From Tannerella sp. (GTDB taxonomy: Bacteria; Bacteroidota; Bacteroidia; Bacteroidales; Tannerellaceae): a stretch of 40,792 nt of DNA. Shown here piece by piece: positions 1 through 9,068 of this stretch (its first letter is position 1; every line of letters starts with the position of its first letter). The translations under genes were made by a program, and so were the position numbers. The stretch lies in assembly GCA_031265585.1 (NCBI GenBank), contig JAISCL010000193.1, forward strand, positions 1 through 40,792, written 5' to 3'. The notes beneath the pieces were generated by a model. The model saw nothing but the letters and a program-made list of their open reading frames with translations. It searched no databases and was not told where the DNA came from.

Positions 1-177
1 TGTGCCGCAACCTGTTGTTTTGATGACTTTGTAACGACCTTGTGACTTGCTAATTACCTGAATACTAATACTTCCAGACCTGTTTTTTACTTCTCTTATA
101 AACATAGGCAATACTTTGCAACACCCAAAAATACAAAAATAAATTTATAGTCTGTTGATTATTAATCGTTTAAATTG

Positions 178-1671
178 ATGTTGCAAATGAAGCGCGGAAA
201 ACAGGTGGATGAAAACGTGTATTTCATTATCCATATCGACAAAAAGGTGCGGATGGAAGATTTTACAGACAGATTGCCGGTTTCCGACCGTATTTTTTTC
301 AGCAGGCGGGTGAAAGTCTCGTGGGGCGGTTTCGGCATGATTGAGGCGGTCGTTGAAATGCTTCGCACCATGTATGAGCGCCACATACAGCCGGATTATG
401 TTCATTTGCTCAGCGGACAGGACTTTCCATTGAAATCCAATCCGGAAACAGTCCGGTTTTTCCGTGAACATCAGGGACGGAATTTTCTGGAAGCTCGTCC
501 CATTCCTTCTCCGCGCCTGAGCGAGTCGGGGTTAAACCGGATACAGTATAAGTGGTTTATCGAAGAGGAAGGCTATCATAAAGCGGCGCAATTAGTCGAA
601 ATACAGAGGCAGCGCAACATGATACGCCCCTATTTTCCGGATATCCAGGCGTACAACGGCTCTCAATGGTGGTCGTTGACGGGCGATTGCGTACAGTGGC
701 TTTACCAAACCTGCTGTCCGGGAAACCGGCTGTACGATTTTTACAAATATACCTTTTGTTCCGATGAGATGCTCTTTCATACGGCGCTGCTGAACTCCGA
801 ATGGAAAGACAGCATAACAAATCGTAATTTCCGGTATATTGACTGGCATTCAGGTCCCGAATATCCGAAAATGTGGCGAAGCGAAGACTTTGAACGCCTG
901 ATCAGCTCGGATAACCTGTTTGCACGGAAATTCGACGAAACGGTCGACCGTGAAATACTGGATAAACTCAACAGCTACACGCGGATAAAACCGGAACCCG
1001 TAAAAAAGCCCGTCATCCTTTTCAGGTTTCATAAAAATCCGCCTGTTTGCCTCAACAGGATTGAGTTATTGAAATTATATAATCCCGACATTCCGATTTA
1101 TGGCATCTATGGAGGAAACGAAGAAGATTTTCGCACGTTCGACGAATTGGTAAACGGACATCTGGCAGGGGTTTACCGTATAAAGAACAGGACAGGCGAC
1201 TGGAACTGGCAAAACTTTGATCTGGCCTTGCGGGAATGGTATCGCGACTGCGGGAAGGAGATTGATTTCGACACGGCATACGTTGTCGAATGGGATTTAC
1301 TGCTGTTCGTTCCGTTGAATGAAATATATGCGGGAATAAACAAAAACGAGTTAGACATAACGGGCTTAACGCCTTTATCTTCGGTCGAAAATCAATGGTC
1401 CTGGACAACAGGCGCATTGAGAGACGGATATGTCCGACTCATGGAGTTCGTGCAAAAAACGTATGCCTGTTCAAAGGCGTCTTTCGCATCTTTAGGTCCC
1501 GGACTTTGTTTTCCCAAATCATTTTTAGCCGGTTACAGTGCAATTGATGTTCCCGAACTGTCTAACGACGAAGTACGCGTACCTTATATTTGCGCAGGTT
1601 TTAGGTTATACCATGAAAAATACCGGCTTTTTCGATGGCTGGTTCGATTCGGAAAAGCGCATCCCTTTTAA
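178..1671 (+). CDS. Core-2/I-branching-type glycosyltransferase, 5'-truncated and frameshifted at its 3' end
   Basis: Residues 1-270 resemble the core-2/I-branching beta-1,6-N-acetylglucosaminyltransferase family (GT14): the IHIDKK strand near residue 22, a VSWGGFGMIEA segment and the HLLSGQDFPL motif near residue 82. From about residue 275 (KKPVILFRFHKNPP) a second glycosyltransferase-like domain starts. Family members normally begin with about 20 more residues carrying a HAYLIxAHN-type first strand. Here an in-frame stop at 163-165 lies just upstream and none of the earlier frames restores that strand. At the other end, the residues up to SNDEVRVPY (about nt 1587) read naturally into the next frame, FAQVLGYTMKNTGF, so the last 28 residues of this frame look like out-of-frame tail. 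The substrate is unknown; assembly of a surface polysaccharide is inferred. TTG175 is an alternative start. It may be a decaying gene or contain a sequencing error. Confidence 0.75.
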   Translation: MLQMKRGKQVDENVYFIIHIDKKVRMEDFTDRLPVSDRIFFSRRVKVSWGGFGMIEAVVEMLRTMYERHIQPDYVHLLSGQDFPLKSNPETVRFFREHQGRNFLEARPIPSPRLSESGLNRIQYKWFIEEEGYHKAAQLVEIQRQRNMIRPYFPDIQAYNGSQWWSLTGDCVQWLYQTCCPGNRLYDFYKYTFCSDEMLFHTALLNSEWKDSITNRNFRYIDWHSGPEYPKMWRSEDFERLISSDNLFARKFDETVDREILDKLNSYTRIKPEPVKKPVILFRFHKNPPVCLNRIELLKLYNPDIPIYGIYGGNEEDFRTFDELVNGHLAGVYRIKNRTGDWNWQNFDLALREWYRDCGKEIDFDTAYVVEWDLLLFVPLNEIYAGINKNELDITGLTPLSSVENQWSWTTGALRDGYVRLMEFVQKTYACSKASFASLGPGLCFPKSFLAGYSAIDVPELSNDEVRVPYICAGFRLYHEKYRLFRWLVRFGKAHPF

Positions 1672-2500
1672 CTGTAACAAAAATCCGGTACCCATACATG
1701 TAATAAACAGGAACCTGGAGGCAGACAGGCGCAAGGTTTTTCATCCGTTCTATGATTTTTATCCTCTGGAGCCGTTGAGAGACGGGATGAAAAGCAAGGC
1801 GATACCCAAAATAATCCACCAGGTATGGAGCGACAAGTACAAGCCTTTGCCTGATTTTTGCGCCTCACTGGCAGAGACCTGGAAAGAAAAGCATCCGGAC
1901 TGGAAATATATTTACTGGAATGAGGAAATGATGAACAGTTTTGTGGATCTGGTGTATCCGGGTCTGTCGGAATGTTATCATTCGCTGCTGTATGATGTAC
2001 AGCGATGGGATGCCGTCCGGTTTCTTATTTTATACAAAATGGGCGGCATGTACGTGGATTTTGATTATGAATGCCTGAAAAATATCGAACCGCTATTGCC
2101 CGAAGGCAAGGATTGCTGTATCGCAACCGAACCCCAAACGCATGCTTCCACATTTCACGTACAAAATTTATTGAGTAACGCTTTGCTGGCAAGCGTTCCG
2201 AAAAGTGTGTTTATCCGAAAAATTATCTATAAAATATTTTCTGCCTGCACACTTTCATTTGAAGGAATGGATAAATTCACCTTCGTCTTGAAAACAACCG
2301 GCCCTGTGATGATTTCACGGATATATGAAAGTTTGTCGCCAAAGGAAAAAAAATCCGTGCACCTGCTCCCTGCAAAAAATGTGACGCCTTTCGATATCGA
2401 CCAAATGAGACAAATGAATCCGGGAACGATAAAGGAAGAACAGCGCAACGGCTTGAAAGAGGCTTATGCCATCCATTATTTCACCTGTTCGTGGGTGTGA
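1613..2500 (+). CDS. Glycosyltransferase family 32-like domain (DXD sugar-binding), probable 3' part of the preceding gene
   Basis: A 295-residue reading from ATG1613; the open frame extends back to GTG1538, inside the preceding gene. The segment IPKIIHQVW, followed by ETWKEKHPDWKYIYWNE and later DAVRFLILYKMGGMYVDFD, is the signature of GT32 enzymes (Gly_transf_sug, as in mannosyltransferase OCH1-like proteins), with DFD as the nucleotide-sugar/metal DXD motif. The first 70 residues (FAQVLGYTMKNTGFFDGWF through VFHPF) do not belong to GT32. They read as the missing end of the second domain of the upstream gene, in the frame that results if one base near 1588 is skipped. I therefore infer one ancestral protein of about 770 residues with three glycosyltransferase-like domains. 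If the split is real, this product could still be made as a free GT32 domain from ATG1613 or GTG1538. The gene converges on the outer-membrane protein gene, 11 bp away. Confidence 0.75.
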   Translation: MKNTGFFDGWFDSEKRIPFNCNKNPVPIHVINRNLEADRRKVFHPFYDFYPLEPLRDGMKSKAIPKIIHQVWSDKYKPLPDFCASLAETWKEKHPDWKYIYWNEEMMNSFVDLVYPGLSECYHSLLYDVQRWDAVRFLILYKMGGMYVDFDYECLKNIEPLLPEGKDCCIATEPQTHASTFHVQNLLSNALLASVPKSVFIRKIIYKIFSACTLSFEGMDKFTFVLKTTGPVMISRIYESLSPKEKKSVHLLPAKNVTPFDIDQMRQMNPGTIKEEQRNGLKEAYAIHYFTCSWV

Positions 2501-2511
2501 TAGCGGTCTTT

Positions 2512-3921
2512 TCAGAAAACCGGCGCTTTTATTTCGAAGTAGAATCCGCCTTCTCCCATTTTGTTGATCGCGTAACTGCAATTGAGGATGATGTCGTAAT
2601 ATGTGACGAGGTCAAGACCGATGCCGCTTCCCCCTAAAAAAGTATTGGCCAGCGTATTGGCCGTACTTTTGTAGCTGTTATGTACGTATCCGATATCACA
2701 CGAAAGTTTTGCATACAGGGAGAAGTGAATTTTCGTGAACCGGGAACCTTTTTCCGAAGAACCTATCCGGAAGATCTTTTTGGGCATAACAAGGAAACGG
2801 ATATCATTGTTCAGGATCGCATGGTGCTGTCCGTCGACTACATAATAGTTATATCCGGTAATGTTTTTCTCTTCATATCCGACATGGCGATCGTACAGGT
2901 ATGCCTGTTTATTTTTAAATGTTGCGCCGGCATTTAACCTGGAACTCCAGAACCATCGCGGGAAAAATTCTTCGTAATACTGTAACCTGAGATTCAATTC
3001 TCCATAGAAAAAGCGCATTTGATCGGCTGTTATGCCTGTTATTTCGGCACCGGCGTAGTATCCTTTCGTCGGGTATGCAATATAGTCGCGGTGTTCGTAA
3101 TTATACCTGTAAGAAAGAGTGAATGTATGGTTGGTTAACTGACTCGTCCCCCAGTAGCGGCTGTTTATTTTTAACAGGGTATCATCCAGGTGAACCCTTT
3201 GATATCCTATATCAAGGGCGTGGGTATTCCGTATTCCCGGCCTGTATGTATAGTTGACAGTACTTTCGAATGTTTTGTCCAGGAAACGGTCCGGATCTTT
3301 CAGATAGATCACTTTGTCATCTTCCGAGCCAATATTCACCGTTTTGTTATATAAAGCGCTCAGACTGAATCCCAGCATTTGGGTGCGTTCTTTATCCAAA
3401 GCAATGTTGGAATAGGCCAGTCTCAACCCCTTTTCAAATCCGAAGTAATGACTTGCCGTAATCTTGTGCCTCATTCCGAAAACATTGTAAACACGCAATC
3501 CCCATCCGATAGTGATGCGGTTAAAGTCCTTTTCATGTAACCAGTTGCTCAGGTTGCGGTCTTCAAATTTGAGGCTCACCTGTGGCCAGTAATACCATCT
3601 TTCTTCCACGCGGATGGTGACGATACAGGAGATGCAGTCGGCCCTGTCGAGTGTATCCGGTATATAATCAATATCTACATAGTTGAATAAGGTGGTGTTG
3701 TTCAGGTTTTCGGTGGCGACATTCAGTTGCAGGATGAGTTTGTCTTCCGGCATGACCTCTCCTTTTCGGAACGGCAGTTCCCGCAGGATGGTAAAATCCT
3801 TTGTCTGTTTGTTCCCGGATATACAAATATCGGATATGCAGATCTCTGATGCCAACAGATTCCCGCACAGGGCAAGCGCCGGAAAAATACATACGATGAT
3901 CCTTGTTATCATTACTTTCAT
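2512..3921 (-). CDS. Omp85/BamA-like outer-membrane beta-barrel protein with POTRA-like N-terminus
   Basis: A 469-residue protein with a signal peptide (ITRIIVCIFPALALCGNLLAS), then a POTRA-like segment (ISGNKQTKDFTILRELPFRKGEVM, residues about 30-120, with VATENLNNTTLFNYVDIDY) and a long barrel region rich in alternating aromatic residues (SLSYRYNYEHRDYIAYPTKG resembles the surface-antigen/Omp85 barrel). It ends in a C-terminal Phe, as expected for a barrel recognised by the BAM machinery. With about one POTRA and some 350 barrel residues it is far shorter than BamA (five POTRAs), so it is not the essential BamA itself. A TamA-like or FhaC-like accessory role at the outer membrane is a family-level inference. 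ATG3921 is chosen because it begins a good signal peptide; ATG3912 is equally possible, and a TAnnTTTG box at 3927-3934 would favour it. The open frame upstream to 3960 adds nothing recognisable. Confidence 0.8.
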   Translation of the reverse strand: MKVMITRIIVCIFPALALCGNLLASEICISDICISGNKQTKDFTILRELPFRKGEVMPEDKLILQLNVATENLNNTTLFNYVDIDYIPDTLDRADCISCIVTIRVEERWYYWPQVSLKFEDRNLSNWLHEKDFNRITIGWGLRVYNVFGMRHKITASHYFGFEKGLRLAYSNIALDKERTQMLGFSLSALYNKTVNIGSEDDKVIYLKDPDRFLDKTFESTVNYTYRPGIRNTHALDIGYQRVHLDDTLLKINSRYWGTSQLTNHTFTLSYRYNYEHRDYIAYPTKGYYAGAEITGITADQMRFFYGELNLRLQYYEEFFPRWFWSSRLNAGATFKNKQAYLYDRHVGYEEKNITGYNYYVVDGQHHAILNNDIRFLVMPKKIFRIGSSEKGSRFTKIHFSLYAKLSCDIGYVHNSYKSTANTLANTFLGGSGIGLDLVTYYDIILNCSYAINKMGEGGFYFEIKAPVF

Positions 3922-4092
3922 TGCCTCAAATGTAGTCATATTTTGGGGAATCCATCCCAAAAAGGGAAAAAATATGACGGATATAACATTTTTAGGATAG
4001 CTGTGATCTGTTTAACCGTTGCGTTAAACGTTAAATGATAACAAAATAACATCTTTTAGTATCCTGATGGATGTATTATTACGAAATACCCG

Positions 4093-4100
4093 TATGTTTG
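4093..4100 (+). promoter_or_regulatory. Candidate -7 box (TATGTTTG)
   Basis: Matches the Bacteroides -7 consensus TAnnTTTG about 90 bp before the TPR gene, in the divergent region between 3921 and 4188. No convincing -33 TTTG is placed 19-21 bp upstream. Confidence 0.3.
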
Positions 4101-4187
4101 CATCCTGCCGGCGTTTCGGGAGTATTTAGGAGGTGGCGCTACCATGAATAGCTTCCGGCCGGTTGATTTCAATTTAATCTTTTCATC

Positions 4188-5630
4188 ATGAAGAAATGTT
4201 TTTTTATTCTTACGTATATAAGTTTTTGTTTTCCGGTTATTTTTGCTCAACAGCCGGAATGGCGTGACCTCATTGAGAAGAAACAGTTTGAAGCTGTTAT
4301 CGTGCAGGCCGCTCATTTGCAGCCGGCCGATTCGGCTGATTTTTCGACGATGTATTTGTTGGGGCAGGCCTATGACGGCGTATTGAAATACAGGAATGCG
4401 TACGCGTGTTACAGGCAGTGTTATGTGCTTGATTCTACCCGTACCGACCTGTTAAATGCGTTAGCCCGTGTATCCATTAATATCGGTAAAGCAAATGAAG
4501 CGGAGATCTGTTATCAGCAGATCCTTCAATATGACTCTACGAATTTTAATGCAAACTATCAATTGGGACGCCTCTACGTCCAGTTAGGAAAAAGCACGGA
4601 TGCGATCGGATATTATACTTATTTACTTCAGCGTGACAGTACTAATCCGGTCCTGTTAAAGGCCCTCGGCGATTGCTATACGCGTATGGACTCACTGTCC
4701 GAATCAATCGCTTATTATTACACGGCTTTTGAAAATAATAAGGAGAATGCACCTTTGGCGGTTGTGCTGGTTAATAATCTGCTGACACTTTATGATCCGT
4801 ATTATAATAATTATGCGGATGATGCGGCTTCGGTTTGCGATACGGCTTTGATTCATCATCCTGAAGACAGGACATTACGTCAGAAAAAGGCGATGATCCA
4901 CTATTTGAAAAGAGACTATCAGAAGGCGGATTCCCTGTATTCCGTCCTTCTGTCCGAACAGGACAGCTCCTATATTACATTAAAATACAGCGGCTGCGCC
5001 CGTTATTATTCCCGTAACTGGTTTAACGCAATAGAGCTGCTGGAAAAAGCGTTTGAAAAAGATACGATGGCATACGACGTATGTATCCTGCTTGCTTCTG
5101 CGCTGGGGCGGACGTATGATCCGCTGAAAGCAATAATGTATTTCGATAAAGCGGAGAAACTGATGGAACCGGACGAATTTTGGAGCTCGACATTGATGAA
5201 ATACAGGGCCGAGATATATACGAGGACAGGTGATTGCAAGAAAGGAGGGACTCTTTATTATCAGCTGTGGAAAAACGATACGAATAATATCGCTTACATA
5301 TATAATATGCAGCGATGTTTTGCTTTAAAAAACATACCGGACACATCGGAGGAGGACGGGCAGCGGTTTTTATTTGCCTGCTATCTTTATACCTCGGAAG
5401 CGATCCGGCTTGATTACCGGAAAAACTTCAAATACCAGGATGAGCTTCTTCGGAAATTTGAGGAGGAGATGTTTTTCCGCGGCTTGAAAAGTTTGCCGAT
5501 GCATTTGCCGGATAATAAAAAGAACAGCTTATCCATTGAAAAGGTGAAGGAGATGAGAAGCATTATTCAGGAACGGATGAAAAGTTACAGGGATGATTCG
5601 GGACAGATGGAAAGTGAGGAAATGGACTAA
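4188..5630 (+). CDS. Exported tetratricopeptide-repeat protein
   Basis: A 480-residue protein starting with a clear signal peptide (MKKCFFILTYISFCFPVIFAQ), so it is exported. The mature part is built of TPR-like helical hairpins: successive units such as LLGQAYDGVLKYRNAYACYRQ, AEICYQQILQYDSTNFNANY and AIGYYTYLLQRDSTNPVLLK show the spaced A/Y/L pattern and the 33-36-residue spacing. TPR proteins are scaffolds, so no enzymatic role is claimed. Periplasmic or membrane-associated location follows from the signal peptide without a lipobox. The tail (about residues 440-480) is charged and non-repetitive. It is transcribed divergently from the Omp85-like gene; a shared envelope role is only an inference. 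The start is fixed by the signal peptide. Confidence 0.85.
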   Translation: MKKCFFILTYISFCFPVIFAQQPEWRDLIEKKQFEAVIVQAAHLQPADSADFSTMYLLGQAYDGVLKYRNAYACYRQCYVLDSTRTDLLNALARVSINIGKANEAEICYQQILQYDSTNFNANYQLGRLYVQLGKSTDAIGYYTYLLQRDSTNPVLLKALGDCYTRMDSLSESIAYYYTAFENNKENAPLAVVLVNNLLTLYDPYYNNYADDAASVCDTALIHHPEDRTLRQKKAMIHYLKRDYQKADSLYSVLLSEQDSSYITLKYSGCARYYSRNWFNAIELLEKAFEKDTMAYDVCILLASALGRTYDPLKAIMYFDKAEKLMEPDEFWSSTLMKYRAEIYTRTGDCKKGGTLYYQLWKNDTNNIAYIYNMQRCFALKNIPDTSEEDGQRFLFACYLYTSEAIRLDYRKNFKYQDELLRKFEEEMFFRGLKSLPMHLPDNKKNSLSIEKVKEMRSIIQERMKSYRDDSGQMESEEMD

Positions 5631-5667
5631 TTTTTCAACTTTATGTCTTTTTTTCAAATTTATCCCT

Positions 5668-5675
5668 TATATTTG
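5668..5675 (+). promoter_or_regulatory. -7 box (TATATTTG) of the TIM-barrel gene
   Basis: Exact TAnnTTTG match 20 bp before ATG5696, in a T-rich intergenic stretch. The -33 position holds only a T-run, so the element is supported mainly by its spacing to the gene. Confidence 0.5.
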
Positions 5676-5695
5676 TCCGGAAAAATATAAACAAT

Positions 5696-6583
5696 ATGAA
5701 CTCAATATCAAGAAGAACGGCTTTAAAAGCAGCATTAGCGGGGGGTGTAGCCCTGGCAACTCAAAATCTGTCGGCCACTGTAAATCAGTCCGGAAAGAAG
5801 AAAAAAGATGAAAAAGAACCGCTTAAAGGAAATATCCGACATTCGGTCAGTAAATGGTGTTTTGGCGATTATCCGCTGGACGAATTTTGTGTGATCTGTA
5901 AAAAGATCGGAATCGAATCGGTTGAATTGCTGGATCCGAAAGACTGGCCGGTCGTTCAGTCGCACGGTTTGACCGTTGCGATGGCGCAGGGGGCTGGTTT
6001 GGGCATTGATCGCGGATTTAATGATCCGAAACTGCATGATGAACTGGTCGCCAGTTATGAACAGGTTATCCCGATGGTTGCGGAGGCCGGATTGACAAAT
6101 CTGATCTGTTTTTCCGGGAAACGTAATGGCGTTACGGACTTGCAGGGTTGGGAAAATTGTGAAAAAGGACTCAAGCGGATTATGCCTGTTGCGGAAAAGC
6201 ATCATGTGGTGCTGACAATGGAACTCCTGAACAGTGTCGGGCATAAAGACTACCTGTGTGACCATACGGTATGGGGCGTGGAACTGTGCCGGCGGGTCGG
6301 GTCGGCTAATTTTAAGCTGCTGTACGATATTTTCCACATGCAGATCATGGAAGGAAATATCATCGAACATATTCAAAAATACCATTCCTGTTTTTCCCAT
6401 GTTCACACCGGAGGGAACCCGGGACGTGCGGAAATCGACGAAACACAGGAACTTTATTATCCTGCTATTATGCGGGCGCTTGTTGAAACCGGATACAAGG
6501 GTTTCGTCGGGCAGGAATTTGTGCCGCGACAAACGGATAAGATTGCCTCACTGGAAAAATGTATCCGTATTTGCGACGTGTAA
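5696..6583 (+). CDS. Tat-exported sugar isomerase/epimerase-like TIM barrel protein (hydroxypyruvate isomerase family)
   Basis: A 295-residue protein with a twin-arginine signal (SRRTALKAALAGG at residues 5-17), predicting export of the folded enzyme by Tat. The mature part matches the xylose isomerase-like TIM barrel superfamily (AP endonuclease 2 fold) and most resembles hydroxypyruvate isomerases. Metal-binding residues expected at strand ends are visible: E176 (LTMELLNS), D211 (LLYDIFHMQ), H237 (HVHTGG) and E274 (GQEFVP). The true substrate cannot be read from sequence; isomerisation of a keto-acid or sugar is the family expectation. It stands alone with its own promoter box, followed by a weak hairpin at 6630-6663. 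The start is fixed by the Tat motif. Confidence 0.88.
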   Translation: MNSISRRTALKAALAGGVALATQNLSATVNQSGKKKKDEKEPLKGNIRHSVSKWCFGDYPLDEFCVICKKIGIESVELLDPKDWPVVQSHGLTVAMAQGAGLGIDRGFNDPKLHDELVASYEQVIPMVAEAGLTNLICFSGKRNGVTDLQGWENCEKGLKRIMPVAEKHHVVLTMELLNSVGHKDYLCDHTVWGVELCRRVGSANFKLLYDIFHMQIMEGNIIEHIQKYHSCFSHVHTGGNPGRAEIDETQELYYPAIMRALVETGYKGFVGQEFVPRQTDKIASLEKCIRICDV

Positions 6584-6629
6584 TGTAACTCCATGAAACG
6601 TTTATTTTCTGAGGATGTTTAAAAAAAAT

Positions 6630-6669
6630 GCCGTCAGGTACAGTTTCGCAACTTCCCGGCGGCTTTATT
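6630..6669 (+). terminator. Weak hairpin with T-rich tail after the TIM-barrel gene
   Basis: Arms 6630-6638 and 6655-6663 pair at 8 of 9 positions (one a G-T pair) across a 16-nt loop and are followed by TTTATT. Plausible intrinsic terminator for the gene ending at 6583, but the loop is long. Confidence 0.35.
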
Positions 6670-6757
6670 AAATTTCAAAACTTAAACCTACACAAAAACT
6701 CACGCTTTGACAAGGCGCTCTTTTACCTCTTTCGAACACGACCGGGAGCGGCCTGTG

Positions 6758-6799
6758 AATAAAAAAACGGGAGGCTGTTCCGATAAACAGCCTCCCGTT
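6758..6799 (-). terminator. Strong intrinsic terminator of rprX-rprY
   Basis: Perfect 14-bp inverted repeat (6766-6779 with 6786-6799) around a 6-nt loop. Read on the minus strand it starts 15 bp after the stop of the response regulator and is followed directly by a run of seven T residues. This is a textbook rho-independent terminator. Confidence 0.9.
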
Positions 6800-6813
6800 G
6801 TTAAAACCGGTTC

Positions 6814-7512
6814 TCATTCATCCACAGGTGAAATCAGCTTATATCCCTTTCCGTGGATATTGATGATTTCAATTTCCGGATCATCCTTCAGCAGTTTGCG
6901 GAGTTTGGTGATGTAAACGTCCATACTGCGTGCATTGAAGTAGTTGTCGTCGACCCAGATGGTCTTTAATGCATAGTTGCGTTCAAGTACTTCATTCACA
7001 TGTGCGCAAAGCAAACTTAACAGTTCACATTCTTTCGTTGTCAGCTTGGTAATCTTGTCTCCGATTGCCAGGGTCTGTTTCTGTGTATCAAACGTGAAGC
7101 CGCCCAGTTTATAGAAGGGCACGTCTTTCAGTTTTTTACCTTTCACACGGCGCAGGATGGCTTCGATACGAAGCAACAACTCTTCCATGCTGAAAGGTTT
7201 TGTCAGGTAATCGTCGGCCCCGATTTTAAATCCTTCCAGAATATCTTCCTTCATCGTCTTGGCTGTAAGGAAAATAACAGGGATATCGGGATTGATAGAA
7301 CGGATATCCTGAGCCAGTGTGAAGCCATCTTTTTTCGGCATCATAACGTCCAGTACACATAAATCATATTTCTCTTTCATAAAGCCTTTGTATCCGGCTT
7401 CTCCGTCAGAGAAGAGATCAGTCGCATAACCTTTTACCTGTAAGTATTCACGTAAAAGCATTCCTAAATTCTCATCATCTTCACAAAAGAAGATTTTCAT
7501 CTGTTCGTCCAT
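6814..7512 (-). CDS. rprY: OmpR-family response regulator RprY
   Basis: A 232-residue regulator. The receiver domain (residues 5-120) has the acidic pocket EDD at 11-13, phospho-acceptor D55 (LCVLDVMMPK), T83 and K105 (YLTKPF). The C-terminal winged helix (about 135-230) has the OmpR/PhoB pattern (LTTKECELLSLL, then RSMDVYITKLRKLL and NIHGKGYKL). It closely fits RprY of Bacteroides fragilis, the partner of sensor kinase RprX. It lies 5 bp after the kinase gene, so the two are co-transcribed, and the operon ends at the hairpin 6766-6799. Target genes cannot be inferred from this window. Start ATG7512 leaves four residues before the first beta strand, as usual. Confidence 0.93.
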   Translation of the reverse strand: MDEQMKIFFCEDDENLGMLLREYLQVKGYATDLFSDGEAGYKGFMKEKYDLCVLDVMMPKKDGFTLAQDIRSINPDIPVIFLTAKTMKEDILEGFKIGADDYLTKPFSMEELLLRIEAILRRVKGKKLKDVPFYKLGGFTFDTQKQTLAIGDKITKLTTKECELLSLLCAHVNEVLERNYALKTIWVDDNYFNARSMDVYITKLRKLLKDDPEIEIINIHGKGYKLISPVDE

Positions 7513-7517
7513 AACTG

Positions 7518-9068
7518 TTAATTTTTAATAGTTGGTAATGTAATAATAAATGTTGTTCCAATGTTTCCAAGACCGTTTTCCGCACGTATGGTTCCTTTAT
7601 GATCTTCCGCCACTTTACGCACATAGGCAAGCCCCAGGCCGAACCCTTTGACATTATGTACGTTCCCCGTCGGCACACGGTAAAAACGGTCAAATACTTT
7701 TTTGAGATTTTCTTTTTTAATACCTATTCCATTGTCTTCTATAGAGATAATTACTTTATCGCCTTCATTGCGTGTACGCGCCATGAGGCGCAGCGGAACT
7801 TTTTCGCGGCGGTATTTGACGGCATTATCCAGGAGGTTGAACAGCATATTGGTGATATGCATCTCGTCAGCCGGTACGGTTGAATTTTCCGCCTGTAAAT
7901 CAATATCAATTGTGCCGCCGGATTTTTCGACTTTTATTTTAAATGTATTCGCGATGCCGGCTATCAAGTCGTTTACATCGAGTTCTTTCAGTTTAAGGGT
8001 TGCTTTCCGGTTTTCAAATAATGACATCTGAAGCACTTTCTCGACAAGGAATCCAAGCCGTTTGGTCTCGTCGTTTATGACGGTGGAAATGTGATTGAAG
8101 ACTTCGGGACTTTTCGAAATATCCGCATCCTTCATCATCTGCGCTGCAATGGAGATGGTCGATACGGGCGTCTTCAGTTCATGTGTCATATTATTGATAA
8201 AATCGTTTTTCATTTCCGACAGCTTTTTCTGGCGGAAAATGGTAAAAATCGTGATGGCGAATGTGACCAGCAGGATCATTGAGAAAATGACGGAAGGCAC
8301 CAGGAAAGAAACCGACTCCGACAAATATCCCTCTTTGGTAGGGAAATAAACTTTTATATAGTTTTGTTTTGAGGGAGGATCGGAGGGAAATATGACCTGT
8401 GTGATGATTTCCGAGCTTTTGGGACTTCTTGATAACGGCTCGCTTTGATAGACAACCTGTTCGCTATTGTTTACGACCATTAGGATGAAAGGCAGGTTCA
8501 GTCCGTTATTTACAAAACCCGTTTTAATGGCATTCTGTAATAATTTGAAGTCTATCCGCTTTTCGACCGGCGTCAGGTTTGCGGTGTGCATAAGCCTGAA
8601 TGCGACTTCGTCCAGGATCGTTTTTTGGCGATAATAGCGCTCCATCGTTTCGCCCTGTAATCTTTCGGATGTTTCGACAATGGTGGACTTTGCCGGCTTA
8701 TCCTGGGGTCTTAGAATATGTTGCCGGCTGCTGATCTGATAGGCCTCTATTTCTTTGAATTTACTGATATTTCCGCTGGAATCAAGGCTTGTTATCCGCA
8801 TGATGTTTTGTATCATCTGGTTGATGTTCTGCTGGTTCGGAGGATTTTTGTACATGAAGTCGGTTCCGCTTGAATTTTCAAGATACCTGCGCGCTTCTTC
8901 CAGTTCCAGATCCCGGGAAACATTTTCAAGGCTCTGCCTCACAGTGGATTCAAATTGTTCATTACGGGTCTTGAATATGGTTGCAATGTATTGGACCTGC
9001 AATATAAGCAGGCCAATGAAGGCAAATGCCATTACTCCTGTAAGCATCCATATCATTGATTTTTTCAT
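7518..9068 (-). CDS. rprX: Sensor histidine kinase RprX
   Basis: A 516-residue inner-membrane sensor kinase. TM1 spans about residues 7-27, a periplasmic sensing domain 28-250 follows, and TM2 spans about 252-278. The HisKA dimerisation domain carries phospho-accepting H296 (NNMTHELKTP), and the HATPase domain shows an N box (NLLDNAVKYR), a G1 box (DNGIGI) and a G2 box (GFGLGLAYV). Gene order kinase then regulator and sequence features match RprX/RprY of Bacteroides. On the minus strand an AAGGAG sequence lies 10 bp before ATG9068, which is unusually Shine-Dalgarno-like for this phylum and supports the start. The periplasmic domain is not of a type I recognise, so the signal is unknown. Confidence 0.92.
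   Translation of the reverse strand: MKKSMIWMLTGVMAFAFIGLLILQVQYIATIFKTRNEQFESTVRQSLENVSRDLELEEARRYLENSSGTDFMYKNPPNQQNINQMIQNIMRITSLDSSGNISKFKEIEAYQISSRQHILRPQDKPAKSTIVETSERLQGETMERYYRQKTILDEVAFRLMHTANLTPVEKRIDFKLLQNAIKTGFVNNGLNLPFILMVVNNSEQVVYQSEPLSRSPKSSEIITQVIFPSDPPSKQNYIKVYFPTKEGYLSESVSFLVPSVIFSMILLVTFAITIFTIFRQKKLSEMKNDFINNMTHELKTPVSTISIAAQMMKDADISKSPEVFNHISTVINDETKRLGFLVEKVLQMSLFENRKATLKLKELDVNDLIAGIANTFKIKVEKSGGTIDIDLQAENSTVPADEMHITNMLFNLLDNAVKYRREKVPLRLMARTRNEGDKVIISIEDNGIGIKKENLKKVFDRFYRVPTGNVHNVKGFGLGLAYVRKVAEDHKGTIRAENGLGNIGTTFIITLPTIKN

Noticed and set aside
5735-6532. 265-codon frame antisense to the TIM-barrel gene
   Set aside because: The sense strand encodes conserved metal-site residues and a Tat signal. 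The antisense product has no recognisable feature.
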